Source: JAKJEP01 sp964580995 (GTDB lineage Bacteria > Planctomycetota > Phycisphaerae > Sedimentisphaerales > SM23-30). Taken from it: 44,720 bases of DNA. The notes under the pieces were generated by a model, which ran no database searches, had not been told where the DNA came from, and was given only the letters and a program-made list of their open reading frames with translations. Shown one piece after another: positions 1 to 8,384 of the stretch. The stretch is taken from the NCBI GenBank assembly GCA_964580995.1, contig CAZOMV010000044.1, forward strand, positions 1 to 44,720. The letters run 5' to 3'. How positions within the stretch are numbered: the stretch's first letter is position 1; every line of letters starts with the position of its first letter. Position numbers and translations under genes: made by a program.

Positions 1-146
1 TCCACCAAAATGGAAACAATCTGATCCACTTTGGAGGTCTTCCCATAATTTCCCCTCAGCTTGTCATAACGCGAAATAATCGTGGAAAAATCGTAGGTTT
101 CTGCCTTACTTGCAGTCTTTTTTGTTACAGTAGTATCGTAACTCAT
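1..146 (-). CDS. Unknown protein, N-terminal fragment running off the left edge
   Basis: An open frame begins with ATG at 146 and stays open to the window edge, giving 48 complete codons that start MSYDTTVTKKTASK and end near VDQIVSILV. I do not recognise it. The N-terminus is polar and lacks a signal peptide, so it is probably cytoplasmic. The start MSY also opens the intact serine recombinase at 17676-18353, but the sequences diverge after that. The ribosome binding site is weak (AAGG about 15 bases upstream). It lies beside recombinase and intron debris, so it may belong to the same mobile element. The call rests only on the open frame and start. Confidence 0.4.
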   Translation of the reverse strand, partial: MSYDTTVTKKTASKAETYDFSTIISRYDKLRGNYGKTSKVDQIVSILV

Positions 147-801
147 TATATTTTCTAGCCTTGCAATTTAGAAAACGCGATATGCGACTATCATGTCGTC
201 ATGTTATCACTTTTATCGTTATATGTCAACACGAAATTTAATATTTTATAGCCAGTACAACCACCGAAAGGCATAAGTCTTTGTTTTCTAACCAAGAACA
301 ATAAATTTTTCTGCTTTAAAATACTTGTTCTGGTTTCTGGGTAAAATCAGAATACCCTTTCCTCTCTTATTCTTTTCCCCCCCTCTCGAAAAATTCAAAA
401 ATAGAAGTCACCCATCAATGGGTTCCCATAGCATAGGGCCAAAATGCTTCAATCCTCTGCCTTTTTCAGGCCAATCGGGAAAATCGGGAAACGTTTTGGA
501 AAAATTTTGCGGAAATCAACGGGTATATATATATCTTATTATTACATAATAAGATATATTCTCACACTAGCCTTCTAGTCTCTTCAATAGTCGCAAAGCT
601 GTTTCATGATTTTCTGCCAGCAACATACTGTAAAATAAGGAGATATAGAGATTTTGGTATTTGCCTGAGATTACGCATTTTTGGGAAATGATTTGTCATT
701 TTTAAGCTGTTTTTGCCGCCTCCAAGATAGGGTTTGGGCTGGTGGGGGGAAAGCACATAAGCAGTTGATTATTATCCATCCCCACCATCCAGCTTTATGC
801 T
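147..801. other. AT-rich intergenic stretch
   Basis: No convincing gene is seen in these 655 bases. A 74-codon frame at 325-549 has no ribosome binding site and a composition rich in Phe, Pro and Ser, so I reject it. The only clear structure is the AT palindrome at 529-559, listed separately. Confidence 0.5.
529..559. repeat. 14-bp perfect inverted repeat with 3-base loop
   Basis: The arms ATATATCTTATTAT and ATAATAAGATATAT flank the loop TAC and pair perfectly. The arm is AT-only except for one C-G pair and is not followed by a T-run longer than two, so it is a poor intrinsic terminator. It could be an operator, a cruciform-forming site or an element end. Confidence 0.6.
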
Positions 802-1383
802 TTATGGTTTTGCCTGGCCGAGAATCTGATAGACGGTCAGGCGGCTGAGGTGGACAATCCGGGCGATGGCGCTGATTTTCTCGCCCTGGTCCTTCATTTG
901 CCGGATGGCTTTGATCTGTTCGGGAGTAACTTTCTTCCGGTCCCCTTTGCGGGAGCCGCCCCAGGTTTTGCCGTTGGCTTTGGCTACTGCTTGCCCGGCC
1001 TTGACCCGTTCCCCACGTAGTTCCGTCTCGAAGGCGGCCACGGATGCCAGGATATTGGCCAGGAGCCGACCGGAAGCGTTTTTCAGGTCGATACTTTCCT
1101 TGAGAGAAATCAGGTTAATGCTTCTGGTCTGGAGTTCCTCAAATAATCGGCACAGGCCCACTGCGGTTCGTCCCAGACGGTCCAGTCGCCAGCAGACGAT
1201 GCAATCTACCTCATCCCGGCTGATAGCATCCTGGAGCTTCCGCCAGCCAGGTCGGTCCATGTTCTTACCGGTTGCCTTGTCCTCATACCATTTCACCGGT
1301 TTATCCGGTCCCTGGGCCTGGAGCCAGCGTTCCAAGTCCGGTTTTTGGCTGCGGGTCGTTTGCTGGTTGGTGGATAAACGACG
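802..1383 (-). pseudogene. Serine recombinase (resolvase/invertase), N-terminally truncated
   Basis: The reading frame encodes the catalytic core of a small serine recombinase and a C-terminal Hin-type helix-turn-helix (ISAIARIVHLSRLTVYQIL). It is clearly related to the intact recombinase at 17676-18353. Shared blocks include RSQKPDLERWL, TGKNMDRP, WRLDRLGRTA, SGRL.AN.LASVAA and RGERVKAGQ. The frame can be read back through R-L-S-T-N-Q-Q, which still holds the catalytic-serine motif (RVST in the intact copy). It then hits a stop at 1402-1404 with no ATG, GTG or TTG before a TTG at 1335. The first beta strand and start codon are therefore lost, exactly where reverse transcriptase sequence begins on the other strand. 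A protein started from 1335 would lack the catalytic serine. Confidence 0.85.
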
Positions 1384-2123
1384 ATGATGTGTTGCATCTG
1401 CTCAAGCTGATCCTGAAGGCGTCCGGCCCGAAAGGGGTCCCGCAGGGCGGGGTGATCTCACCCTTACTCAGTAATCTGTACCTCGATGAGGTAGACAAGA
1501 TGCTGGAAAGGGCCAAAGAGGTCACCCGCAACGGCAAGTGGACAAATGTGACTTACGCACGTTTTGCCGATGACTTGGTGATCTTGATCAGTGGCATGTC
1601 GCGGCAGCGCTGGTTGCTGGAGGCGGTCAACCGCCGGTTGCGAGAGGAACTGGCCAAGCTCCACTTGGAGCTGAACGAAGAGAAAAGTAGAATTGTTGAT
1701 CTGGCGAAAGGCGAGAGCTTCGGCTTCCTGGGTTTTGATATCCGACGGGTTCGGAGTCTCCAGGGCCGATGGCGTCCTCACCGGACACCTAAGCTCAAGA
1801 AGCGAACCGCACTGCTGCAGAAGCTCAAGGAAGTGTTCCGGAGCCAGAGGTCCCAACCGTTGGATAGGGTGGTGGCGATCATCAACCCGATCCTGCGTGG
1901 TTGGGTCAACTATTTCGCGATCGGCAATTCGAGCGACTGTTTCGCCTACGTTCGGCAGTGGGTGGAGATGAAGGTCCGGCGGCATGTGATGCGTGCCCGG
2001 AAACGACGAGGCTTCGGCTGGCGAAAGTGGAGTATGGCGTGGGTGTATGACCGACTGGGACTCTTTGACGAGTACTTGGTTCGCTATTACACACCCCCGC
2101 AGAAAGCTAGGCCGGCTCGATAG
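1381..2123 (+). pseudogene. ltrA-like: Group II intron reverse transcriptase/maturase, 5'-truncated
   Basis: From DDDVLHLLKLILKASG onward the translation matches the second half of a group II intron-encoded protein. The GVPQGGVISPLLSNLYL block (RT motif 4 region) is followed by YARFADDLVI with the catalytic FADD, then FGFLGFDIRR and the maturase-associated INPILRGWVNYF (GIIM-like). The C-terminus is typical, with RKRRGFGWRKWS and LGLFDEY. RT motifs 0-3 are missing, and the frame upstream of 1381 is merely the antisense of the recombinase at 802-1383. No start codon suits the fragment, so it is a dead remnant. The intron RNA 3' part follows at 2155. What is seen is the fragment and its junction; how the junction arose is inference. 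Confidence 0.85.
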
Positions 2124-2154
2124 GCTATAAAGCCTTGACAGGAAACGGACAGGA

Positions 2155-2187
2155 AAGCGCAGTGCGGGAAATCTGCACGCTGCGTTT
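2155..2187 (+). ncRNA. Group II intron domain V
   Basis: A 33-nt hairpin lies 31 bases after the reverse transcriptase stop. The outer stem pairs AAGCGCAG (2155-2162) with CTGCGTTT (2180-2187) through Watson-Crick pairs and one G-U. A two-base CG bulge lies on the 3' side. The short inner stem is capped by a GAAA tetraloop, and the AGC triad sits at 2156-2158. This is the textbook layout of domain V, the catalytic heart of group II introns. A longer-range pairing, GGACTGG (2198-2204) with CCAGTCC (2287-2293), encloses the downstream sequence, so the intron 3' end probably lies near or beyond 2293. Confidence 0.75.
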
Positions 2188-2350
2188 GATGCGGCGGGGA
2201 CTGGAGACGGAATGATGGCTCGGCTAGTGAGGCACTCCCGAGAGGAAACGGGGAGAAACAGATAGGCCGGACCTAAAGTTACCGCGCCAGTCCTCGACCC
2301 TACCGTCCATCCCGGTAAAAAGCAAAGCCCGCAAAGGTTCTACCTATAAT

Positions 2351-2377
2351 GCGCGCCCCGACGGTGAGGGTTGGTCC
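2351..2377. repeat. Dispersed 27-bp repeat, copy 1
   Basis: This sequence (GCGCGCCCCGACGGTGA followed by GGGTTGGTCC) recurs at 10088-10114 with two mismatches. This copy sits just after the group II intron remnant and just before the DUF4139 operon end. It codes for nothing recognisable and is probably a mobile-element scar or a small interspersed repeat. Confidence 0.6.
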
Positions 2378-2443
2378 AAATACCTCCTTGGCAAATCCTA
2401 AATTCTTATTTCAATCAAGTTAGGGGAAATGTACCTATATGAT

Positions 2444-3796
2444 TCATTGCTTGTTTTTTTCTTCCTGCCGTTTGCCCTGGTAGGTGGTCAGGACATAGCT
2501 AAATTTTTGGGTGGAACGGGGCTCGAGCGTCAAGGTGAATTTCACGGTGTCTTTATCCATTTCCTCAAAGTCACCGAACGGACCGTCTTTCTTCAGGTCC
2601 CAGTACGAAGTGCCAAAGTGCCTTTTGATCTCGACGCGGACGGCGATATCCCGGGTGTTCTTGACCTCGATGGCAAAGGTGCGAATCTCATCCCAGCCGC
2701 ACACATTCAGATGATTGTCAAACCGGTAATTTTCGGTCTGGTAATCCATCAATACTGGCGCCACCACGACATTAGCGACCGCGTCCAGGTTGAGTTCGAC
2801 ATCTTCATCGACGGGAATGTATTTGAAGCTGGATTGGCCTTCATAGGAAAGATGGTGCTCAGCATCGGCGGTGCGATACACTTTCAAGGTACCGCCGGGG
2901 ATGGGGGTTTGGCCGAGCTGGTGCTCCTGGTCATTTTTAAAGCTCAAGAAGCGGACCACGGCCTTGCCATATAACTCTTCGTCATAGCGGTAGAGGTTCA
3001 CCACCGGCACTTCCCCGGCGGTGAAACTGGGCAGACGCTTGGACCAGCCGGTGGGGACGGTTTCCGTTCCTTCAATGGTATAGAGAAAATACTCGCTTAA
3101 CCCCTCTTTCTTGATCTCCTTTGGTTTACTCACTAACTCAGTTAACTCGCGTGAAGCCTCCATCTGGAGCTCTACGGCAGGGGGGGCGGCGGCGGCTGGG
3201 CTTGGTTCCGCGGAGGGGGGTGGTAGTCCCGGCTGATCGTAGGGGTAGGCCCGCTGGGCCAGGGCGGCGATTTCATCCAGGATATGGACCTGACCGACAA
3301 TGAGCCGGACCTGGGCATTTTCGTAGTCCTCCCCGCTGTTGTTGGTTACGCGGACATACCCTTGCAGTTGCATGGTTTTTTCATCGGGAGTAAGGGTGCA
3401 CAGATAGAAGGCCCGCCAGCTCAAGCCGCTGGTCAGGTAGGAAATCTCCACCGGCACCTTGCCGCTGATCCGGCTTTGAATGTTCCACAAACCCAGCTCC
3501 CGGACGCGGGGCGGATACGTCAGATCGGCAATATCAATCTGGTCCGCCTGCTGGAGAGGAATGGTTTCCAGGCTGGTGGGGTCAATGAGGGTATTGGCCC
3601 AGGAAAACTGGAGTTTGTTGAGTCCCTGTTTCAATGTCAGGAACCGGCTTTCGCTCACCAGGGTCAGGTCTGCCGAATTATAAATGGTCATTTGCACGGC
3701 TTCCCGGGAAGGCAAGGTGACCAGGTCCACCTTGGCCCAGGCCATGGTCTGGCAGAGTACTACTATTACGAATACAGTGATTATACATCGTTTCAT
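2444..3796 (-). CDS. Exported DUF4139 domain protein
   Basis: This 450-residue protein begins with a Sec signal peptide (MKRCIITVFVIVVLCQTMAWA) and is preceded by a good ribosome binding site (AAAGGAGAATTTCG). Residues about 22-210 resemble the C-terminal DUF4139 domain of MuiA-type proteins. The hallmark is ISYLTSGLSWRAFY followed by GYVRVTNNSGEDYENAQVRL. A Pro/Ala-rich linker follows near 200-215, then a beta-rich second half. It is a close paralog of the extracytoplasmic part of the anti-sigma factor at 5030-6874: both have LTIYNSADLTLV, NTLIDPTSL and KKEGLSEYFLYTI. It is the last gene of the sigma-factor operon, 39 bases after the previous gene. The biochemical role of DUF4139 is unknown. 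It may mirror or compete with the sensor domain; that is inference. Confidence 0.85.
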   Translation of the reverse strand: MKRCIITVFVIVVLCQTMAWAKVDLVTLPSREAVQMTIYNSADLTLVSESRFLTLKQGLNKLQFSWANTLIDPTSLETIPLQQADQIDIADLTYPPRVRELGLWNIQSRISGKVPVEISYLTSGLSWRAFYLCTLTPDEKTMQLQGYVRVTNNSGEDYENAQVRLIVGQVHILDEIAALAQRAYPYDQPGLPPPSAEPSPAAAAPPAVELQMEASRELTELVSKPKEIKKEGLSEYFLYTIEGTETVPTGWSKRLPSFTAGEVPVVNLYRYDEELYGKAVVRFLSFKNDQEHQLGQTPIPGGTLKVYRTADAEHHLSYEGQSSFKYIPVDEDVELNLDAVANVVVAPVLMDYQTENYRFDNHLNVCGWDEIRTFAIEVKNTRDIAVRVEIKRHFGTSYWDLKKDGPFGDFEEMDKDTVKFTLTLEPRSTQKFSYVLTTYQGKRQEEKNKQ

Positions 3797-3835
3797 CGAA
3801 ATTCTCCTTTCCCGTAAACGATCGGGGATGGGCTA

Positions 3836-5008
3836 TTACTGGTTTTCCGGTCGAATGTTGAGACGCTGGTAATGCATGGTCAGGTTCTTCACCGAGGGGC
3901 CTGCCTCCAGGCGGGCCGGCATCTCAATCTCGAATTGCAAAGTATTGGCATCCTTCCGTTTATAGTCCAGGTCACATTCCATCATCTTCCACTCCCCGGG
4001 GATCCGCTGAATCATGGTAAGGACAGCCGGCGAATCTTTGAAGTTTTCGATTTTGGCGGCGATGACTTCGTCCATATCGTACAGGACGATTTGATTGTCG
4101 TTGTTCCGCCGGATATTGATTTGGGTTTCCTTCATTTTCCGCTGCGTGACCACGATATCGCGGCTGTCGCCGATATACAGCTCCATTTTCTCGCCCACGG
4201 GCACCAGGCCCGTGACATCCTCGCCGAGGAAGATGGTGCTTTCGTGGCCATCATCCTGGAAGATCCGCACCTTGCCGCCCCAGAGGGCGGAGTTGCCCAA
4301 CTGGCTCTGGCTGTCGTTCCGGATGCGGTAACTGACGGGAATCCCGATGTTTTTATCGGGCACGGTTTCCGGGTCCCAGGGCAGCAGGCCCGCATCGAAG
4401 GTCCAGACTTTGGTGATCGGCACCTGAGCGGCGTCAAAGAACAAAAGCTGCTTGGTTTCTTCATGGAGAATCCCCCGTTCAAAGGCTTCCCCGTAATCCA
4501 GAAGGATACGGGCCGTGTCGAAGTCCTCGCCGGAGAAATTTCGCAGGACCAGGAAACTCTTGAAATCCACGGCGGTCTCGGCCTTATCCGCTACAGCCTT
4601 GTAGGTAATCAGCCGGTCGATATTACCGAGTAAATAACTGATCCGCACCGTTTCTTCCCAGGCCTCGGCGCTGCTGATCTCCCAGACCAGGGCCCCTTCG
4701 TCGGGCGGATAGCTGACGTTCAACAGCGTGACCTGATCCGGATGGCTCAGGACCTGGAGGCGAATCGAATCGACGTCGATACTTACGCCTTTCCAGGAGA
4801 AGTCCACCTGATTGAGTCCCTGCTGGAGGGTCAGGACCCGCTCTTCCTCGATGAGGGTGGCCGACGGATTGTCCAGCCGAATGGTGGTGGCCGCTCGTTC
4901 CGGCAGGGCTACTAATTTAATCCGGGCGGGAGCGAAACTGATTAGACTCAGCAGCAACAAGGCCGCCCAGACTCCCTGTCTTTGCCAATTGTTTTTGGTA
5001 CGTTCCAT
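3836..5008 (-). CDS. Exported DUF4139-like protein, diverged paralog
   Basis: This 390-residue protein starts behind AAGGAGATTAATC. Its hydrophobic leader ends near APARIKLVALPE, suggesting a Sec signal peptide of about 28 residues. The fold appears shared with its two neighbours. VALPERAATTIRLDNPSATLIEEERVL parallels their TLPxRxxVQxTIYNSADLTLV, and VLRNFSGEDFDTARILLDYG parallels their NNSGEDYENAQVRLIVG. It is shorter, lacks the Pro/Ala linker and is much more diverged. It sits in the middle of the operon, 21 bases after the anti-sigma gene and 39 before the third DUF4139 gene. Function is unknown; membership of the DUF4139 family is likely but weaker than for its neighbours. Confidence 0.75.
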   Translation of the reverse strand: MERTKNNWQRQGVWAALLLLSLISFAPARIKLVALPERAATTIRLDNPSATLIEEERVLTLQQGLNQVDFSWKGVSIDVDSIRLQVLSHPDQVTLLNVSYPPDEGALVWEISSAEAWEETVRISYLLGNIDRLITYKAVADKAETAVDFKSFLVLRNFSGEDFDTARILLDYGEAFERGILHEETKQLLFFDAAQVPITKVWTFDAGLLPWDPETVPDKNIGIPVSYRIRNDSQSQLGNSALWGGKVRIFQDDGHESTIFLGEDVTGLVPVGEKMELYIGDSRDIVVTQRKMKETQINIRRNNDNQIVLYDMDEVIAAKIENFKDSPAVLTMIQRIPGEWKMMECDLDYKRKDANTLQFEIEMPARLEAGPSVKNLTMHYQRLNIRPENQ

Positions 5009-5029
5009 GATTAATCTCCTTATAAGATT

Positions 5030-6874
5030 TTATCTGTTCTTTTTTGTAAGTTGTTCTTCTCGCTGGCCGTGATAGGTCCGCAACTGATAGGTAAAGATCC
5101 GCTTTTCACCTGGTTCCATCTGTAAAATGAAACGGGCATGGCGGGCATCGTGTTTCTCCCAGGTAACCAGGCCATCCGTCACCTCCAATTCCCAGTAGGC
5201 AGTTTCAAAGCCGCGGGTAATTTCAATTTCCACCGGTATATGGCGGGTGTTGGTCGCGGTCACCTGCCAGGTCTGGAGTTCATCCCAGCCGCTGATATTG
5301 TGATTCCGATCAAAGAGATAATTCTCGCTCCGGATTGCCATCCGGGTGGGTTCTACGGCAACCTGGAGACTGGGCTTGAGATTCAGTTCCACCTCTTCTC
5401 CCACCGGAATGTACTTGATGTCGGCGGCATCGACATAACCCAGGCGGCCCTGGTCATCCGCCTGGCGGTAGATCCGGACGGTGCCATTGGGAATGGGGGT
5501 GTCGCCCAGTTTATGCTCCCGGTCATTCCGGAAACGGAGAAAGCGAACGGTTTCCCGGCCCCAGCGCTCCTCATCATATTTGTACAGACTCTCCACGGGA
5601 ATATCCTGCACGTCAAAAGAGGGCAGGCGCTTGCCCCAGTTGTGGGGTATGGTCTCCGTTCCCGCAATCGTGTACAGGAAGTATTCGCTGAGTCCTTCTT
5701 TTTTGATCTCTTTTTGATCTAGAACATCAAGTTTTCGAAGCCATTCCACCCCTAGTTTTGTTTGCTCTTCTTCAGAATCAGATAGAACCTGGTTAGCGAG
5801 CTCTACTGGCGGCAGTCGATCGGCTTGGGGTGTGCCGTAGGGATATTCACGCCGGGCCAGTGCCACGATCTGGTCGAGCAGATGGATTTGACCGACCAGC
5901 AGGCGGGTCTGGGCCTTTTCGTAGTCTTCGCCGCTCTGGTTATCGACGCGGACATATCCCTCCAGATGCATCGTCGTTTCGTCCGGGGCCAGAGTACCCA
6001 TATAAAAGGCCCGCCACTGCAGCCCGGAGGTGAAATAGGTAATCGCAAAAGGCACTTCCCCGCTTACCTGGGAGTGAATCAGCCAGCGACCCAACTCTTT
6101 TAACCGCGGCGGGAAGACCAGTTGCTCCACGCGAATCTGATTTTGCTGCGCCTGGGGTTCCAAAGTGAGGGACGTGGGATCTATCAGGGTATTGGACCAC
6201 ATAAACTGTAACCAGTTCCAGCCTTTTTTCATGGTGAGGTTCCGTTGTTCCCGTACGAGGGTTAGATCGGCAGAGTTGTAGATGGTAAGCTGGACATTAT
6301 CGCGGTGGGGCAGAGTTACCAGCTCGATATTACTGGCGGGGGCAAACGGCGGTTTTTCCCCATCTGCCATGTGAACGGCAGCTATGCTACCCTCGGAAGC
6401 CGGCGATTCCGTCATCCCCATAGCAGGTTTTCCTATACTGCCCATCTCTCTACGGAGCTGCGGAACCGGCTCTTCGGTCATCTCCCGCTGAACCACCGGT
6501 TGATCTGCTTCGGAAGGAGCTGGAACGGGTTCGGATTGGGGCAAACGCAGAAAATGCCCCGTTACCAGCAGACCACCGGCTACAACCAGCACCGCCGCGG
6601 CGGCATTCAGCCAGCCAGTCCGATGATAAAACGGCCCTTGACGGTGTACCGGAGGCAGCTTTGTTTCCTGCAGGGTACGGGCGAGAAGATCTTCCGATAC
6701 CTGCGGTTCATCCCGCAATAAATCCAGAGCAGCAAATTTTTGTTTGAGGAGTTCCAGTTGATCCCGGCAGGATGGGCATTGGGAGAGATGTTCTCTCACC
6801 AGCTGCCGCTGCTGTTCCGAAATCAGGTGAAACTGGTATTGGATTAATTGTTCCTGGTTCAGGTGTTGTGTCAT
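5030..6874 (-). CDS. Zinc-finger anti-sigma factor fused to a DUF4139 extracytoplasmic domain
   Basis: In this 614-residue fusion, residues 1-45 form an anti-sigma zinc-binding domain with H29-x3-C33-x2-C36 (REHLSQCPSC). Residues about 88-109 are a single transmembrane helix (GWLNAAAAVLVVAGGLLVTG). A Pro/Glu-rich extracytoplasmic linker follows, and from about 180 to the end comes a DUF4139 module (FAITYFTSGLQWRAFYMG, YVRVDNQSGEDYEKAQTRL) closely matching the protein at 2444-3796. Its ATG overlaps the sigma gene stop by four bases (ATGA), so the two are translationally coupled. Known family behaviour: ZAS-type anti-sigma factors hold their ECF sigma at the membrane until a signal releases it. 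Inference: here DUF4139 is the sensor. The fusion is unusual, as most such proteins have short or unrelated C-terminal domains. Confidence 0.9.
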   Translation of the reverse strand: MTQHLNQEQLIQYQFHLISEQQRQLVREHLSQCPSCRDQLELLKQKFAALDLLRDEPQVSEDLLARTLQETKLPPVHRQGPFYHRTGWLNAAAAVLVVAGGLLVTGHFLRLPQSEPVPAPSEADQPVVQREMTEEPVPQLRREMGSIGKPAMGMTESPASEGSIAAVHMADGEKPPFAPASNIELVTLPHRDNVQLTIYNSADLTLVREQRNLTMKKGWNWLQFMWSNTLIDPTSLTLEPQAQQNQIRVEQLVFPPRLKELGRWLIHSQVSGEVPFAITYFTSGLQWRAFYMGTLAPDETTMHLEGYVRVDNQSGEDYEKAQTRLLVGQIHLLDQIVALARREYPYGTPQADRLPPVELANQVLSDSEEEQTKLGVEWLRKLDVLDQKEIKKEGLSEYFLYTIAGTETIPHNWGKRLPSFDVQDIPVESLYKYDEERWGRETVRFLRFRNDREHKLGDTPIPNGTVRIYRQADDQGRLGYVDAADIKYIPVGEEVELNLKPSLQVAVEPTRMAIRSENYLFDRNHNISGWDELQTWQVTATNTRHIPVEIEITRGFETAYWELEVTDGLVTWEKHDARHARFILQMEPGEKRIFTYQLRTYHGQREEQLTKKNR

Positions 6875-7476
6875 TCCACACCTCCCTGTAGATCCGGCAG
6901 GCGCCGGGCGAGGGTTCGCAAGGCCCGAAACATGTGGGTTTTCACGGTACCCAGCGAACAGCCTAGTACTTCGCTTACCTCGCGGTAGGTAAGCCCCTGA
7001 TAGTAGGCCAGCACCAGCGTCATACGCTGCTGGCGGGGTAACTGCTCCAGGGCCTCTTGTACCTGGCGCTTTTGTTCCGCTAAAACCAGCGACGGCAGCG
7101 GATGGCGATTTTTTTCATCCGTCAGAACTGCAACTAAGAGTACATCGTTACCCGGGTCGCAATCTATATTCCGGTTCAAGGACATCACTTTTTGATCTCT
7201 CTTCCGTTTGCGGAGACCGTCCAAAGCAACATGGGAGGCGATCGCATACAACCAGGATTTAAAGGAACCGCGGCCCTGAAAGGTGTCGGCCTTCTCATGT
7301 ACCCGCCGGAAGGTTTCCTGGAACATATCCTCCGCCAGCTCTCTATTTTTACTCATATGTCGGAGATAGCCTAACAGAGAATCGCCATGTCGAGATATGA
7401 GCCGGCTAAAGGCCGTCGTATCTCCCTGCCGATGGGCGATCATCAAAGTTTCGTCACTAGGCTCCATCCGGTCCAT
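6871..7476 (-). CDS. ECF-family RNA polymerase sigma factor
   Basis: This 201-residue sigma-70 family protein has only regions 2 and 4. Region 2 spans about residues 14-90 (LISRHGDSLLGYLRHM, ELAEDMFQETFRRV, FKSWLYAIASHVALDGLRKRKR). Region 4 spans about 140-195 (ALEQLPRQQRMTLVLAYYQGLTYREVSEVLGCSLGTVKTHMFRALRTL, with the GTVKTH recognition helix). The start at 7476 follows AGAAGGAGAAT. It is the first gene of a four-gene operon and overlaps its anti-sigma partner by four bases. The likely targets include its own promoter and perhaps other envelope genes. The linker between regions 2 and 4 is somewhat long (DCDPGNDVLLVAVLTDEKNRH). Confidence 0.93.
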   Translation of the reverse strand: MDRMEPSDETLMIAHRQGDTTAFSRLISRHGDSLLGYLRHMSKNRELAEDMFQETFRRVHEKADTFQGRGSFKSWLYAIASHVALDGLRKRKRDQKVMSLNRNIDCDPGNDVLLVAVLTDEKNRHPLPSLVLAEQKRQVQEALEQLPRQQRMTLVLAYYQGLTYREVSEVLGCSLGTVKTHMFRALRTLARRLPDLQGGVE

Positions 7477-7533
7477 ATTCTCCTTCTATCTATACTTGAG
7501 ACGGATCGGGCAGCGGATCGGTTGACAAAAAAA

Positions 7534-7560
7534 GATACTATTTTTGGGAACGATGGTTCT
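7534..7560 (-). promoter_or_regulatory. Possible ECF-type autoregulatory promoter
   Basis: On the minus strand the sequence reads AGAACC, then 16 bases, then GTATC. This resembles the GAAC - spacer - GTC/TATC layout of many ECF promoters and lies about 60 bases upstream of the sigma gene start. The assignment is pattern-based only. Confidence 0.3.
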
Positions 7561-8384
7561 AGCTGCAAATCCAAGACCGACAAGTAGTTAGATCACATAT
7601 TCTTACATCTCTCTCTGGGGGTAGGTAACTATTCGTATCCATTAAGCTCTCTTAATACTGGATCCATCCTCACCTCCATGGTGATATAACAGGCATAGTT
7701 ATGGCATTGGACCAACATCGTACCCCCTTATTTTGTGGATGTAAACTATTTTCAATACCATCGATTAGCCGCTGAAAAATAGTAGATTCCTATTCTTTTC
7801 GATGATAGCCGGATTACTAGCAGGCATTGCTTGATTCGAGTATCAAAATCGTTCTCGGCGGTCAAGTGAAGGTCTAGTCTTTTCACCCGACTGGTGTACT
7901 TCGCCCGCTGGTTCAAAACCTACCGGGCCATTTAACAAACGATGGGATGACCTGCCCGAACCAGCCCAGAAAACCGTCAATCTGGATCAGTCGGGAGACC
8001 GGAGTGGTATGCATCTGCGGTCTGGAAGAAATGCTCATAAGATGTTATATAAACAAGACTTTTTTCTTACAGCGGCCGCATCATCCACTTTGTACTTGTT
8101 TTACAGGTCGAAAGGTTATATCATACACCCAGGTTCATATCAGCACTGTCGTAGAAGACAGGTTCTGATGCAAAAGCATAAGCCAAATGCAAATTTCAGA
8201 TAAATCGTTATTTAGGTCTCTGGTGTTTTAAATGACTTAGGTTAGTCACCAACAGTGTGATGTGGTATTCTTCAGCGGTTGCTCCGGTTTGTCCCTTTGG
8301 AGAACAAGTTGGCAAGCGAATGTCATGATGTCAAACAGGAAATCCCAGGTTAAACGAGTAATTGTAAACCAGGAGGTGATCTCT
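7561..8384. other. Intergenic region without a recognisable gene
   Basis: This 824-base stretch separates the divergent sigma operon and the propeller protein gene. Short frames around 7947-8203 lack ribosome binding sites and recognisable motifs. Translation of 7890-8040 gives fragments that could be gene debris, but I cannot name a family. The last 15 bases hold the ribosome binding site AGGAGGTGAT of the next gene. Confidence 0.4.

Noticed and set aside
325..549. A 74-codon frame in the left intergenic region
   Set aside because: No ribosome binding site, skewed composition, and it ends in the AT palindrome.
1272..1380. An N-terminal extension of the reverse transcriptase frame
   Set aside because: This part is the antisense of the recombinase; the residues do not match any reverse transcriptase.
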